Below are positions 56,501-64,000 of a stretch of DNA of 64,000 nt, one piece after another. The first letter of the stretch is position 1. Every line of letters starts with the position of its first letter. This stretch comes from Bacteroidales bacterium UBA5536 (GTDB lineage Bacteria; Bacteroidota; Bacteroidia; Bacteroidales; F082). Location: assembly GCA_002426795.1 (NCBI GenBank), contig DINQ01000008.1, positions 372,001-436,000 of the forward strand, in the 5' to 3' direction. The translations under genes and the position numbers were made by a program. The notes below the pieces were generated by a model, which did no database searches, had not been told where the DNA came from, and saw only the letters and a program-made list of their open reading frames with translations.

Positions 56501-57807
56501 CAGGTGTTATTTTGACGTCTTCCAACATTCCTTATGGCGCCAATCTTTATGTAAAGGAAGGCGCTGAAGTGAAAAAAGGAGATTTCATCAGCGACTGGGA
56601 TCCTTATAACGCAGTTATTCTCTCGGAACACGAAGGAAAAATCAGCTTCGAAAATATTGTTGAAGGCGTAACTTACCGAATTGAATCGGATGAGCAAACC
56701 GGATATAATGAAAAAGTAATCATCGAAAACCGTCAGCGGAGTAAAAACCCAACGATCAAAATTCTCGATAAACATAACGAGTTGATCAAGGCTTATGACA
56801 TTCCTGTAGGCTCACACATCATTGTAGAAGAAGGCGAAAGCATCAAGGCCGGAGGTATGTTGGTGAAAATCCCGCGTGCCATCGGTAAATCGGGCGACAT
56901 CACGGGAGGTTTGCCAAGGGTAACTGAGCTTTTCGAAGCCCGTAATCCTTCGGAACCTGCAGTTGTCTCAGAAATTGATGGTGTAGTTTCGTTTGGCAAG
57001 AAGCTCAAACGTGGTAACAGAGAAGTCATTGTTACTTCAAAAACCGGTGAAGAAAAGAGCTACCTCATTGCGACATCAAAACAAATTCTGGCTCAGGAAA
57101 ACGACTTTGTAAAAGCCGGTACACCTTTGTCAGAAGGCGCTATTACTCCAGCAGATATATTGGCTATCAAAGGTCCCATGAAAGTGCAGGAGTATATCGT
57201 AAATGAAGTGCAGGAAGTTTATCGTTTACAGGGTGTAAAAATCAACGACAAACACTTTGAAGTAATTGTTCGTCAGATGATGCGCAAAGTAGAAGTGGAA
57301 GATCCGGGTGATACCAGATTCCTTGAAGGCGAACTTGTTAACAAGATTGATTTCCAGGAAGAAAACGATGAAATCTTTGGTAAAAAAGTTGTCATCGATC
57401 CGGGTGATTCAGATAGCTTGCGTCAGGGACAGATTATCACAGCCCGTAAACTGCGCGATGAAAATTCCATGTTGAAGCGTAAAGACAAGAAACTGGCCGA
57501 AGCACGCGATGCCAAACCAGCCACAGCTTTCCAGGTTCTTCAGGGAATTACCAGAGCTTCACTGCAAACGAACAGCTTTATCTCTGCAGCTTCTTTCCAG
57601 GAAACAACCAAAGTATTGACATTGGCTTCCATCAACGCCAAATCGGATGATCTGGCCGGATTGAAAGAAAATGTTATTGTTGGTCACAAAATTCCTGCCG
57701 GAACAGGTTTACGCGAATATGATGATCTCATTGTTGGATCGCGTGCTGAGTATGATGCAGTTATGGAAACAGCGTCACGAACGCTGAAGCCTGCGACAGA
57801 TAAGTAA
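53506..57807 (+). CDS. rpoC: DNA-directed RNA polymerase beta' subunit
   Basis: 1433 residues. N-terminal zinc site CHCGKYKR...CDRCG, the absolutely conserved catalytic NADFDGDQM holding the active-site magnesium, the bridge-helix/trigger-loop region (TADAGYLTRRLVDVAQD, QSIGEPGTQLTLRTFH) and the second zinc site CESKKGVCANCYG. C-terminus ends after GLREYDDLIVG. 69 bases after rpoB. Confidence 0.98.
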   Translation: MAFRKDSTISSSFSKITISLASPESILERSSGEVLKPETINYRTYKPERDGLFCERIFGPVKDWECHCGKYKRIRYKGIVCDRCGVEVTEKKVRRERMGHIQLVVPVAHIWYFRSLPNKIGALLGLPTKKLDTIIYYERYVVIQPGIKSEEGIQYMDFLTEEEYLDHLDTLPAENQHLPDDDPNKFIAKMGAEAIHDLLARLDLDQISFDLRHKANTETSQQRKQEALKRLQVFEAFRDARTRVENRPEWMIVKVVPVIPPELRPLVPLDGGRFATSDLNDLYRRVIIRNNRLKRLIEIKAPDVIMRNEKRMLQEAVDSLFDNSRKASAVKTESNRPLKSLSDSLKGKQGRFRQNLLGKRVDYSGRSVIVVGPDLNLNECGLPKDMASELFKPFIIRKMLERGIVKTVKSAKKIVDRKDPVVWDILENILKGHPVLLNRAPTLHRLGIQAFQPKLVEGKAIQLHPLVCTAFNADFDGDQMAVHVPLGNAAVLEAQVLMLASHNILNPANGAPITVPSQDMVLGLYYITKPRKSTPEHPVKGEGKRFYSSEEVIIAYNEKRIDLHAIIYVKTKVREQGKLVETMLETSVGRVLFNQVVPDEFGFINKLLTKKSLRDIIGEMVKRLGTATAAQFLDDIKNLGFQMAFKGGLSFNLGNVKIPTVKEELIQQANEEVSEVLANYNMGFITNNERYNQIIDIWTHTNSRLTNTVMTQLSQDDQGFNPVYMMLDSGARGSKEQIRQLSGMRGLMAKPQKSGATGGEIIENPILSNFKEGLSVLEYFISTHGARKGLADTALKTADAGYLTRRLVDVAQDVVINEKDCGTLRGLTISALKKSEEVVETLYDRILGRVALHDIYHPQTGELIILGGEEITEEVASIIEESPIENVEIRSVLTCESKKGVCANCYGRNLASGQLVQKGEAVGVIAAQSIGEPGTQLTLRTFHVGGTASNIAVMSKIEAKYDGILEIDELRAVDFAKDGKEFQIVLGRSAEMKIIDKKTGVILTSSNIPYGANLYVKEGAEVKKGDFISDWDPYNAVILSEHEGKISFENIVEGVTYRIESDEQTGYNEKVIIENRQRSKNPTIKILDKHNELIKAYDIPVGSHIIVEEGESIKAGGMLVKIPRAIGKSGDITGGLPRVTELFEARNPSEPAVVSEIDGVVSFGKKLKRGNREVIVTSKTGEEKSYLIATSKQILAQENDFVKAGTPLSEGAITPADILAIKGPMKVQEYIVNEVQEVYRLQGVKINDKHFEVIVRQMMRKVEVEDPGDTRFLEGELVNKIDFQEENDEIFGKKVVIDPGDSDSLRQGQIITARKLRDENSMLKRKDKKLAEARDAKPATAFQVLQGITRASLQTNSFISAASFQETTKVLTLASINAKSDDLAGLKENVIVGHKIPAGTGLREYDDLIVGSRAEYDAVMETASRTLKPATDK

Positions 57808-57833
57808 GATTTTCGAAGATCTATATCATAATC

Positions 57834-57881
57834 AAAAACAGGTTGGTCAGCGAAAATATATGTTGACTAACCTGTTTTTTT
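57834..57881 (+). terminator. Terminator of the rpo operon
   Basis: AAAAACAGGTTGGTCA (57834-57849) pairs with TGACTAACCTGTTTTT (57864-57879) with one G-T pair, ending in a run of T. It lies 26 bases after rpoC. Confidence 0.85.
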
Positions 57882-57895
57882 AAACAAATAAATCT

Positions 57896-58213
57896 ATGTC
57901 AGATAACAAAAACAAAAACCAGATCAACATCGAGTTGAGTGAAGAAATTGCAGAAGGCACCTACGCCAATCTTGCCATTATCACACACTCACATTCTGAA
58001 TTTATCGTTGATTTTGTCAAGCTGATGCCCGGAGTGCAAAAGGCTAAAGTAAAATCAAGAGTAATTCTAACGCCTGAGCATGCCAAACGTTTGTATAAAG
58101 CTCTGGCAGATAACCTGAAAAAATATGAAGCTGCCTATGGGCCTATTAAAGAGGCGCCCGGCCACGATGCTATGCCGCCCTTTACTTTGGGTGGACCAAC
58201 AGCAGAAGCTTAA
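57896..58213 (+). CDS. DUF3467 family protein
   Basis: 105 residues matching the DUF3467 pattern: INIELSEEIAEGTYANLAII, HSEFIVDFVKLMPG, and AKVKSRVILTPEHAKRLYKAL. No enzymatic motif, signal peptide or membrane segment. Function is unknown. DUF3467 genes commonly follow rpoC in Bacteroidetes. It starts 15 bases after the rpo terminator and has its own downstream hairpin. Confidence 0.88.
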   Translation: MSDNKNKNQINIELSEEIAEGTYANLAIITHSHSEFIVDFVKLMPGVQKAKVKSRVILTPEHAKRLYKALADNLKKYEAAYGPIKEAPGHDAMPPFTLGGPTAEA

Positions 58214-58218
58214 ATGAT

Positions 58219-58249
58219 AAGCTGCCACCAATCTGGCAGCTTTTTTTAT
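58219..58249. terminator. Terminator between the converging DUF3467 and addA genes
   Basis: AAGCTGCCA (58219-58227) pairs with TGGCAGCTT (58234-58242), then TTTTTATT on the plus strand. It mainly serves the DUF3467 gene; its T run overlaps the last codons of addA. Confidence 0.75.
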
Positions 58250-61200
58250 TCACATTTGAGAACCTTAATTTCCTCGCCCAAGTATACAAGGTAAGCTTCA
58301 GATGGCTTTGATACCACCTCTTTCAGAACATCCTGATATTTCCTGAGTTGCTTGTGATGCTCCTGTCGTGGAACGCCTGTTTTGTAATCGATCAGGATAA
58401 TTTTTGACGTTATTTCGGCATATCTGTCAGGGCGAAGCACCTCTCCATAGGGTGTGATAATCTCCGTTTCGTTGATGATCGTCGCGCTTTCAGCAAAGGC
58501 AGGACCAATTAAATCGTGTTGGGCCATCCATTTGACACTTGCAAGCAGTTGTGTTTTCAATGATTCACCAATGGTGCCATCAGTAAGATATTTGCCAATC
58601 ACCCTCTCTGCTGCATCAACTCCTTGAATTTGGCCCAATATTTCGTGTATTAGTTTTCCTAAATCGCGTGCTTCATGATCTCCATCACGCCAGTAATACG
58701 TAGGGTCTGATGCTACAAAAAGTCTTTTATCCCATTCTGAGGAGATAAAAGAATGGGTCAAAATTGTATCTGAAACGACTTCGGGAGATTTACTTAAAGG
58801 CTTCTTTTCGCCGAAAGAATAATCTGTTTTTTCCTCCACCCAAAGCTGTTTTTCATTCAAAAAGTCAACAAAAAAGTTTTTCTTCTGATTTGATTTGTAA
58901 GGTGCAAGAATATACAATCTGTCAACAGCCCGAGTGAGTGCAACATACAGTAGGTTAAGGCCATCCAGTTTTGTTTTTTCCGATTCCTCACGATATTCAT
59001 CACCAAATCTGGTTGGTTCAAGTTGCTTGTCCATTGACAACAGTCCGTATTGAAGCGATGGAATCTGTTCTTGTGTCAGGTCAGCCCACAAATCTTTCCT
59101 TGTCAGCTTGGAGTTATAGTTAATTGGTGCATGAGGAAAAATCACTACCGGAAACTCCAGACCCTTGGCCTTGTGCACTGTCATCACCCGTACTGCATTC
59201 GTTGAGTCAGGAACAACTACGGATTTATTTTTACCATAATCATTCCAATATTCAAGAAAATCCGCCAGGCCTTTTGGTTGTTGGTTCTGCCAGGTGTGAA
59301 CCATTTCAAGGAAAAATTGCACATAAGGATCAGCCTGCTTATCCAGAGAATATAACCGAATCAGGTACTCGCAGAGATCGTAAAAACTTAACGCATTGAT
59401 TTTACTGGTTTCAAGCGCTCCTGGATTAAGATGTAAAACAGTTTCCAGTGAAGGACTATCGGAAAGACACTCTGAAGTTTTTGATGAAGCCACTGAAAAC
59501 TGTTGCTGAAAGACTTTTTCATCAACGTATAATTGCTTCAATCGAAGAAAAATCAGGTTAAATATAAACAGTGGATTATCAGTTTGACTAAAATAATACA
59601 AGGTCTGTATAACCAACTGTACCTTAGGTGAATATTTCAATAATATAGATTCAGCAGATACCACCGGAATGCCAGAATCGATTAAATATTGCGCGGCAAT
59701 AGAAGCATCCTTATTGGTTCTGAATAACATAGCAATATCCCGCAGGTTATATCCATCAGCCAACGATGCTTCAATAATTCGCTTTGAGCCTTCTTCAAAA
59801 GCGTCTTTCGGCTTCACATCCTGATCGATCAAAGAAATTTGAACATAACCTCCCAGATGATGATGCCTGTAAATTTGCCGGAGATCGTGGTATACATTGC
59901 GGTACTTATTGTCAAGACTTTCAGATAACCACGAAAAAAAATCATTGTTAAACTCAACTACTGTCTGTAGAGATCTATAATTTACCGCAAGTGTTTTCTC
60001 TTCATATTGAGCAGTGAGTAAAGGCTCCATTTGAGCTATTGTATCACTAAGCTCCTTCCCAAAAATAGCCGGTAATTGGATAAACTGCTCCACCTCGCCG
60101 CTCCTAAACCGATAGATGGCTTGCTTTGCATCTCCAACAATCAAACTCAGTTTTCCTGATGCGAGTCCATTTTCGATCAAAGGCAAAAAATTGTGCCATT
60201 GCAACAATGAAGTATCCTGAAATTCATCGATCAAAAAGTGCTGAAAACGTTCGCCGAGCCTTTCATAAATATATGGAACTGAAGCATTCTGTAAAGCGTT
60301 TGACAGCTTTTTGTTAAATGCAGATATATGAACCAGACTTTCCTCGTTGCTAATGAGTTGAAAGATTCCCTCGATCTGCTGCTGAAGTGCTAGTGAATAA
60401 ATTTGTTTATCGATGATTTTAAAAAGTGAGAATCTGGCCAGGTTTTCAGACATTAATCTATGCAATTGATTGAATTTTTCTGCGAAAAAATCTTCTCGTG
60501 CTAAAATCCGACGTTTTACATGTGGATCTGCACTTCCCAAAGACCATTTGCCTGAACTGGGAAACTCTTTTCCATATTTGCTATCAAGTGCTCCAGCAAA
60601 ATCAAACTGCTCAGCCCGCCTGATAAATACCGCCAATCCTTTTTTTCCACCTGCGAGGTCTTCTAATTCAATCCCCTCTTTCTCAAGCTCTAAATAAATC
60701 AATGAAATTAATGCTATTACGCTCTTTTTTATTCTTTCTAGTTCATTCCGTATGTAGTTTTTGGCCTCAAAAAAACCTTTTTCATCTAAAATATCTCCTT
60801 GCTTCGACATGCGAAAAGCCTCCTCACCAAAGAGTTTCATCACAAATTTCTGCAGCTGATTTTCAACACGCCAGTCGGTTTCGTCATCCATTCGTTGCAG
60901 CACAAAGTCTATCAGTACGCGCGTCACCATTGGATCATCGCCAACTTTGTCGAGAAGAATATCCACCGTTTTACGCGCCATTTCGTCCGAATCGAGTATC
61001 ACTTCATAAGCAGCCGGAAGATTCAATTCGCGGGTAAACGTACGCGCCAGGCGCTGCACGAAAGCATCAATTGTGACGACCGTCAAATCACTGTAGTGGT
61101 GCAGAATATGGTGAAAAATTGTTAAAGCACGGCTAGTGATCTCATCTTCTGTTAATCCTGTATTTTCCTGGAGTAACGAAATCAACAAATCACGTAATTC

Positions 61201-61404
61201 AGATTTGTTGTCAGGTTCTTTAAGTACTTCTAAAGCCTTAATAATTCTGACTTTCAGTTCGTTTGCTGCTTTATTGGTGAATGTTACAGCCAAAACCTGT
61301 CTGTAAAGGAGCGGCTGCCGGATGACCATTGCCAGAAATTCGCTGACCAGTGTAAAGGTTTTACCTGAACCTGCTGAAGATTTGTATACCCGAAGTGCTT
61401 TCAT
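58246..61404 (-). CDS. addA: AddA/RecB-like UvrD-family helicase-nuclease
   Basis: 1052 residues. Superfamily 1 helicase motifs: Walker A SSAGSGKT (K15), AVTFTNKAANELK (Ia), DEFQDTSLLQW (II), VGDAKQAIYRFRSGE (III), VNYRS (IV), VMTVHKAKGLEFPVV (V) and VALTRAVDRLYIL (VI). A C-terminal RecB-type nuclease domain has LGKLIHEIL, RPDRYAEI and IDYKTG as metal-binding and catalytic residues. With an AddB partner it would unwind and trim broken DNA ends for RecA. The start codon overlaps the stop of the upstream T9SS gene by four bases (ATGA). It is a little shorter than AddA of Firmicutes (about 1200). Confidence 0.88.
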   Translation of the reverse strand: MKALRVYKSSAGSGKTFTLVSEFLAMVIRQPLLYRQVLAVTFTNKAANELKVRIIKALEVLKEPDNKSELRDLLISLLQENTGLTEDEITSRALTIFHHILHHYSDLTVVTIDAFVQRLARTFTRELNLPAAYEVILDSDEMARKTVDILLDKVGDDPMVTRVLIDFVLQRMDDETDWRVENQLQKFVMKLFGEEAFRMSKQGDILDEKGFFEAKNYIRNELERIKKSVIALISLIYLELEKEGIELEDLAGGKKGLAVFIRRAEQFDFAGALDSKYGKEFPSSGKWSLGSADPHVKRRILAREDFFAEKFNQLHRLMSENLARFSLFKIIDKQIYSLALQQQIEGIFQLISNEESLVHISAFNKKLSNALQNASVPYIYERLGERFQHFLIDEFQDTSLLQWHNFLPLIENGLASGKLSLIVGDAKQAIYRFRSGEVEQFIQLPAIFGKELSDTIAQMEPLLTAQYEEKTLAVNYRSLQTVVEFNNDFFSWLSESLDNKYRNVYHDLRQIYRHHHLGGYVQISLIDQDVKPKDAFEEGSKRIIEASLADGYNLRDIAMLFRTNKDASIAAQYLIDSGIPVVSAESILLKYSPKVQLVIQTLYYFSQTDNPLFIFNLIFLRLKQLYVDEKVFQQQFSVASSKTSECLSDSPSLETVLHLNPGALETSKINALSFYDLCEYLIRLYSLDKQADPYVQFFLEMVHTWQNQQPKGLADFLEYWNDYGKNKSVVVPDSTNAVRVMTVHKAKGLEFPVVIFPHAPINYNSKLTRKDLWADLTQEQIPSLQYGLLSMDKQLEPTRFGDEYREESEKTKLDGLNLLYVALTRAVDRLYILAPYKSNQKKNFFVDFLNEKQLWVEEKTDYSFGEKKPLSKSPEVVSDTILTHSFISSEWDKRLFVASDPTYYWRDGDHEARDLGKLIHEILGQIQGVDAAERVIGKYLTDGTIGESLKTQLLASVKWMAQHDLIGPAFAESATIINETEIITPYGEVLRPDRYAEITSKIILIDYKTGVPRQEHHKQLRKYQDVLKEVVSKPSEAYLVYLGEEIKVLKCE

Positions 61405-62474
61405 TCGGTCACGATCACCATCGCTCTTTTGAGCAGTTTTTCTCCCTGAATAACTATCAAATAACTGCCAGGCTTAAGATGTAAATCACCTGTAAAGAAT
61501 GTAAACGTATTCAATCCTTGATTGATTTGGAGTTGCTGATTACGATATATGCACCGATTGTGCAAATCGAAGATCTTCATTGAGGCAAGTAGAGGATCTG
61601 CTGACTCAATTGCAATATTCAAACTCGTCCTGACAGGATTTGGGAATACTTTGAGCGAATGATCAGGGAGATTTTGCTCAGCCAACCCAACATTCACCAT
61701 CCGCGCTGAATCTAGATAAATTACTGTATTTCCAATTGCGGCATCCATTTGCACAAGCAAAACCGGCAAACCAGTCCCATTTGCAAGCCAATGATATTCA
61801 GTATAATCCCGCTGAATAGCATTACCCTCTCCGGTTGATTCAACATAAATGCTGTCGTATTCGCTTACAACAGATTTATACCGTAAAACATCAAAAGTTC
61901 CAAAGGGGGTTGTAATTGTTCCCCAGCCGTCAACTTCATTTTGTCTTGCCCGATCCACGAGCAAATAGCCAAATTCAGGAACCCCAATCTCCAGGTTTGC
62001 CGTAGACTCAAATGCTTGCCCATACGTCATCGGAAACTGATAGATTTCATCAGCATCAGCGTATTTGAGCGGAAGGGGAGCTCCGTCGACCACTACACCA
62101 TAACCGACATCGGTGAAAGACGAGTTATTATTTTGAAGGAATCTATATGCCTCAGCATCAGGCAAACCCGTTAAGAGTTGAGCAGGATTGAAGGGCGCCA
62201 CAAGATTTGCGCTGCCGATAAAAAATGGCCAGAATGCCACAGGTGTCTGGGTTACCGTTAAAAAAGTATCAACGCGCTGTGCCATTGGATTTAACGCGCT
62301 GAAATCCCAGCTAAAGTTCTCTCCGGTAGCAGCAAAATCGAAAGCATCTGTATTCAATCCAATACTTGTCCTGATTGTATCGCCTGCTGAAGGCATATCA
62401 TTGTTGGAGATTGTGATTTGGGCATTCGATATCAGGCCAGCAAACAGTAAGTATACTAAAGTAAGTTTTTTCAT
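61401..62474 (-). CDS. T9SS-secreted protein of unknown function
   Basis: 357 residues. Signal peptide (LTLVYLLFAGLISNA-Q), a beta-rich middle without a recognised catalytic motif (WDFSALNP near residue 52), and a C-terminal sorting domain (about 275-357) starting LKVFPNPVRTSLNIAI and containing PGSYLIVIQGEKL. The tail marks it as a T9SS type A cargo. It sits between tamB (12 bases upstream) and addA (4-base overlap) on the minus strand, an odd place for a surface protein next to a DNA repair gene. Confidence 0.8.
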   Translation of the reverse strand: MKKLTLVYLLFAGLISNAQITISNNDMPSAGDTIRTSIGLNTDAFDFAATGENFSWDFSALNPMAQRVDTFLTVTQTPVAFWPFFIGSANLVAPFNPAQLLTGLPDAEAYRFLQNNNSSFTDVGYGVVVDGAPLPLKYADADEIYQFPMTYGQAFESTANLEIGVPEFGYLLVDRARQNEVDGWGTITTPFGTFDVLRYKSVVSEYDSIYVESTGEGNAIQRDYTEYHWLANGTGLPVLLVQMDAAIGNTVIYLDSARMVNVGLAEQNLPDHSLKVFPNPVRTSLNIAIESADPLLASMKIFDLHNRCIYRNQQLQINQGLNTFTFFTGDLHLKPGSYLIVIQGEKLLKRAMVIVTE

Positions 62475-62486
62475 GAGGAAGGTTAT

Positions 62487-64000
62487 TTATGGTGTTGTTG
62501 TGTTTTTATTCTTCTTTTTCTTGCGGATAAACAATTCGCCAAAACGATCAAACTCCTGACGATACGACAAGCCAATTCCCTGTGTATAAGGCGCATAATT
62601 ATCAAAAGCACTGTTGTAATACAGCGAGTTAATATTGGAATGATTGAAGGCTTTTGCTCTCAAACGGCCATCTTGGGTTATTTTCACCGAAATATCCACA
62701 TCTCCAACAATATTACTTGCATTTTGAGCGGTACTTCTGCTGTCGATCATGCCAAAGTTTCCATCAATGCTAACGCGATCGTTAAAAAGCTGGGTCGAAA
62801 GTGCAACTTCCAACTCATTACTGGTCAGCTCATCACCAGGCTTGTAATGCAAGCCAATGTCAAAGTCTTTACTGATTTGAGATAACCAGTTGCTTAGCTG
62901 GTTTGAAATAACGTTGATGTAGGATGAACTTAGCGAAGCATTACTACCACCTGTGTAGCTGAAGCTACCGAGCACCAGTAAGGAGATCATCTGCTGGGTC
63001 ATCATAGCATCGTTGGTGGTATCGAGCACTGCAAAAACGCGCTGCCGGGTATCATCGTCTACGTTGGGTAACCGGATGCTAAATTTAATATCCGGATTAA
63101 ACAACTGATTGGTTAGATGTATGATACACTCCACATTGACGCGGTTTCGAATACTTGTTGTGGTATCGAGTACAATACCAAGGGAACTTACTGAAGTTTT
63201 GACTTTGTAAAGGCCACTCACATCAATATTGGCGTCATAAGGATCACCCGTCCACGAAATACGACCGCCTTCCAAAAGGTCAAATCTTTTTCGAACGAGA
63301 TTTTCAAACACGAAATTAAACTGTCCTTTTTCAACTATATAATCGCCGGCCAGGGTAAAGTCGCCATTCGAATTGGCTCCCATACGAATGTTTCCGTTTC
63401 CCCTGCTCTCGAGGTTACCCATGTTGTATGGCAAAAATATTTTCAGGTTGGCGTCTGGTGTCACATTGGTATTCAAATTGATATTGAAAGCTTGCGAACT
63501 TTTCACGGGCCGCAAATCCTCAACTTCCTCCTGTTCTTCCTGCTCGTTTTGAATAAAAATGACATAATCATTCTCTGAAACCGAGCTTGCACCATCAAAA
63601 GGAATCACCATGCTTGTGCCTTTATTGGTTGTAGCAGTAATATTGAGGCCTATATTCTCAATTGGCCCTTTGATTGAAACATTACCACTCATAATAGCAG
63701 TGCCAAAAAAAAGTTCGTTTTGCGCTCTGTTGGTATTCAGAGCCAAAAAGTTATCAGGATTGATTTGGATGTTAAAAACGAAGTTTCTCAAATAATCGTG
63801 CGTTATATTTCCCGTAACCTCAGCCTTGTTACCCAGCGTGTCGTACAGTACTAAATCGTTGAAGCTAATCAGATTGTTCGAAAACTCGAAATCATGCTGC
63901 AAAGAATAAACGGTGTTCAGGTAATCAATTCTGAATGCAGTGCGCATCAGATTCAGGTTTCCGGTTAAAACAGGTTTTTGCAAAGAACCAGTGAGGCTAA
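62487..64000 (-). CDS. tamB: TamB/DUF490 translocation and assembly protein, C-terminal part (truncated by window edge)
   Basis: About 500 residues of the C-terminus; the frame stays open to the right edge, so the true start is outside. The visible part has the beta-strand repeats of TamB and its conserved C-terminal DUF490 domain: IRMGANSNGDFTLAGDYIVE, GQFNFVFENLVRKRFDLLEG, GRISWTGDPYDANIDVSGLY, then LVLGSFSYTGG and the terminal YAPYTQGIGLSYRQEFD. TamB-like proteins bridge inner and outer membrane and aid outer-membrane lipid or protein transport. The tail is basic (RKKKKNKN). First visible gene of the minus-strand operon that continues to addA. Confidence 0.88.
   Translation of the reverse strand, partial: SLTGSLQKPVLTGNLNLMRTAFRIDYLNTVYSLQHDFEFSNNLISFNDLVLYDTLGNKAEVTGNITHDYLRNFVFNIQINPDNFLALNTNRAQNELFFGTAIMSGNVSIKGPIENIGLNITATTNKGTSMVIPFDGASSVSENDYVIFIQNEQEEQEEVEDLRPVKSSQAFNINLNTNVTPDANLKIFLPYNMGNLESRGNGNIRMGANSNGDFTLAGDYIVEKGQFNFVFENLVRKRFDLLEGGRISWTGDPYDANIDVSGLYKVKTSVSSLGIVLDTTTSIRNRVNVECIIHLTNQLFNPDIKFSIRLPNVDDDTRQRVFAVLDTTNDAMMTQQMISLLVLGSFSYTGGSNASLSSSYINVISNQLSNWLSQISKDFDIGLHYKPGDELTSNELEVALSTQLFNDRVSIDGNFGMIDSRSTAQNASNIVGDVDISVKITQDGRLRAKAFNHSNINSLYYNSAFDNYAPYTQGIGLSYRQEFDRFGELFIRKKKKNKNTTTP

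Overview
The window comes from a member of the Bacteroidota (Bacteroidetes), probably a Bacteroidales/Cytophagales-like environmental lineage. The signs are three secreted proteins with type IX secretion (T9SS) C-terminal sorting domains, a PorP/SprF-type membrane protein, an ECF sigma/anti-sigma pair, promoters of the Bacteroidetes form TTTG-N19/20-TAnnTTTG, few Shine-Dalgarno sequences, and rpoB/rpoC products of the size and sequence usual for that phylum. The DNA is moderately AT-rich. No IS element, prophage or CRISPR array was seen.

Layout. 1-1111: 3' part of an AddB-like PD-(D/E)XK nuclease. 1192-9104: a signalling cluster of two multi-receiver hybrid histidine kinases, a CheR methyltransferase and a receiver-less CheB methylesterase. 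9070-10161 (minus): secreted endonuclease/exonuclease/phosphatase-family protein. 10356-15047: ECF sigma factor and membrane-anchored TPR/anti-sigma-like protein, converging on a 1099-residue TPR-CHAT protease-like protein. 15158-16360 (minus): T9SS cargo with dockerin-like and cohesin-like modules. 16670-18061: thioredoxin-fold lipid/envelope protein of the DUF4369/DUF5106/TlpA type.

18424-39204 is one gene of 20.8 kb coding for a ~6926-residue surface protein. It has a signal peptide, 56 tandem ~89-residue Ig/PKD-like repeats, 21 PKD domains and a T9SS type-B (gliding-motility-associated) C-terminal domain. A PorP/SprF-family gene follows directly, as sprF follows sprB in gliding flavobacteria. 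The giant adhesin and its internal duplication history are the most unusual content of the window.

40465-58213 is conserved housekeeping DNA: tRNA-Val, a DPP IV-type peptidase, rpsU, a XerC/D recombinase, hpf, tRNA-Thr/Tyr/Gly/Thr, tuf, tRNA-Trp, secE, nusG, rplK, rplA, rplJ, rplL, rpoB, rpoC and a DUF3467 gene. The tRNA-tuf-tRNA-secE-nusG-rpl-rpo order is the classical bacterial one. Hairpins punctuate this operon after tuf, between rplL and rpoB, between rpoB and rpoC, and after rpoC.

58246-64000 (minus): a compact operon of tamB (partial, runs off the right edge), a small T9SS cargo gene, and an AddA/RecB-like helicase-nuclease. The AddB-like partner lies at the other end of the window, on the opposite strand.
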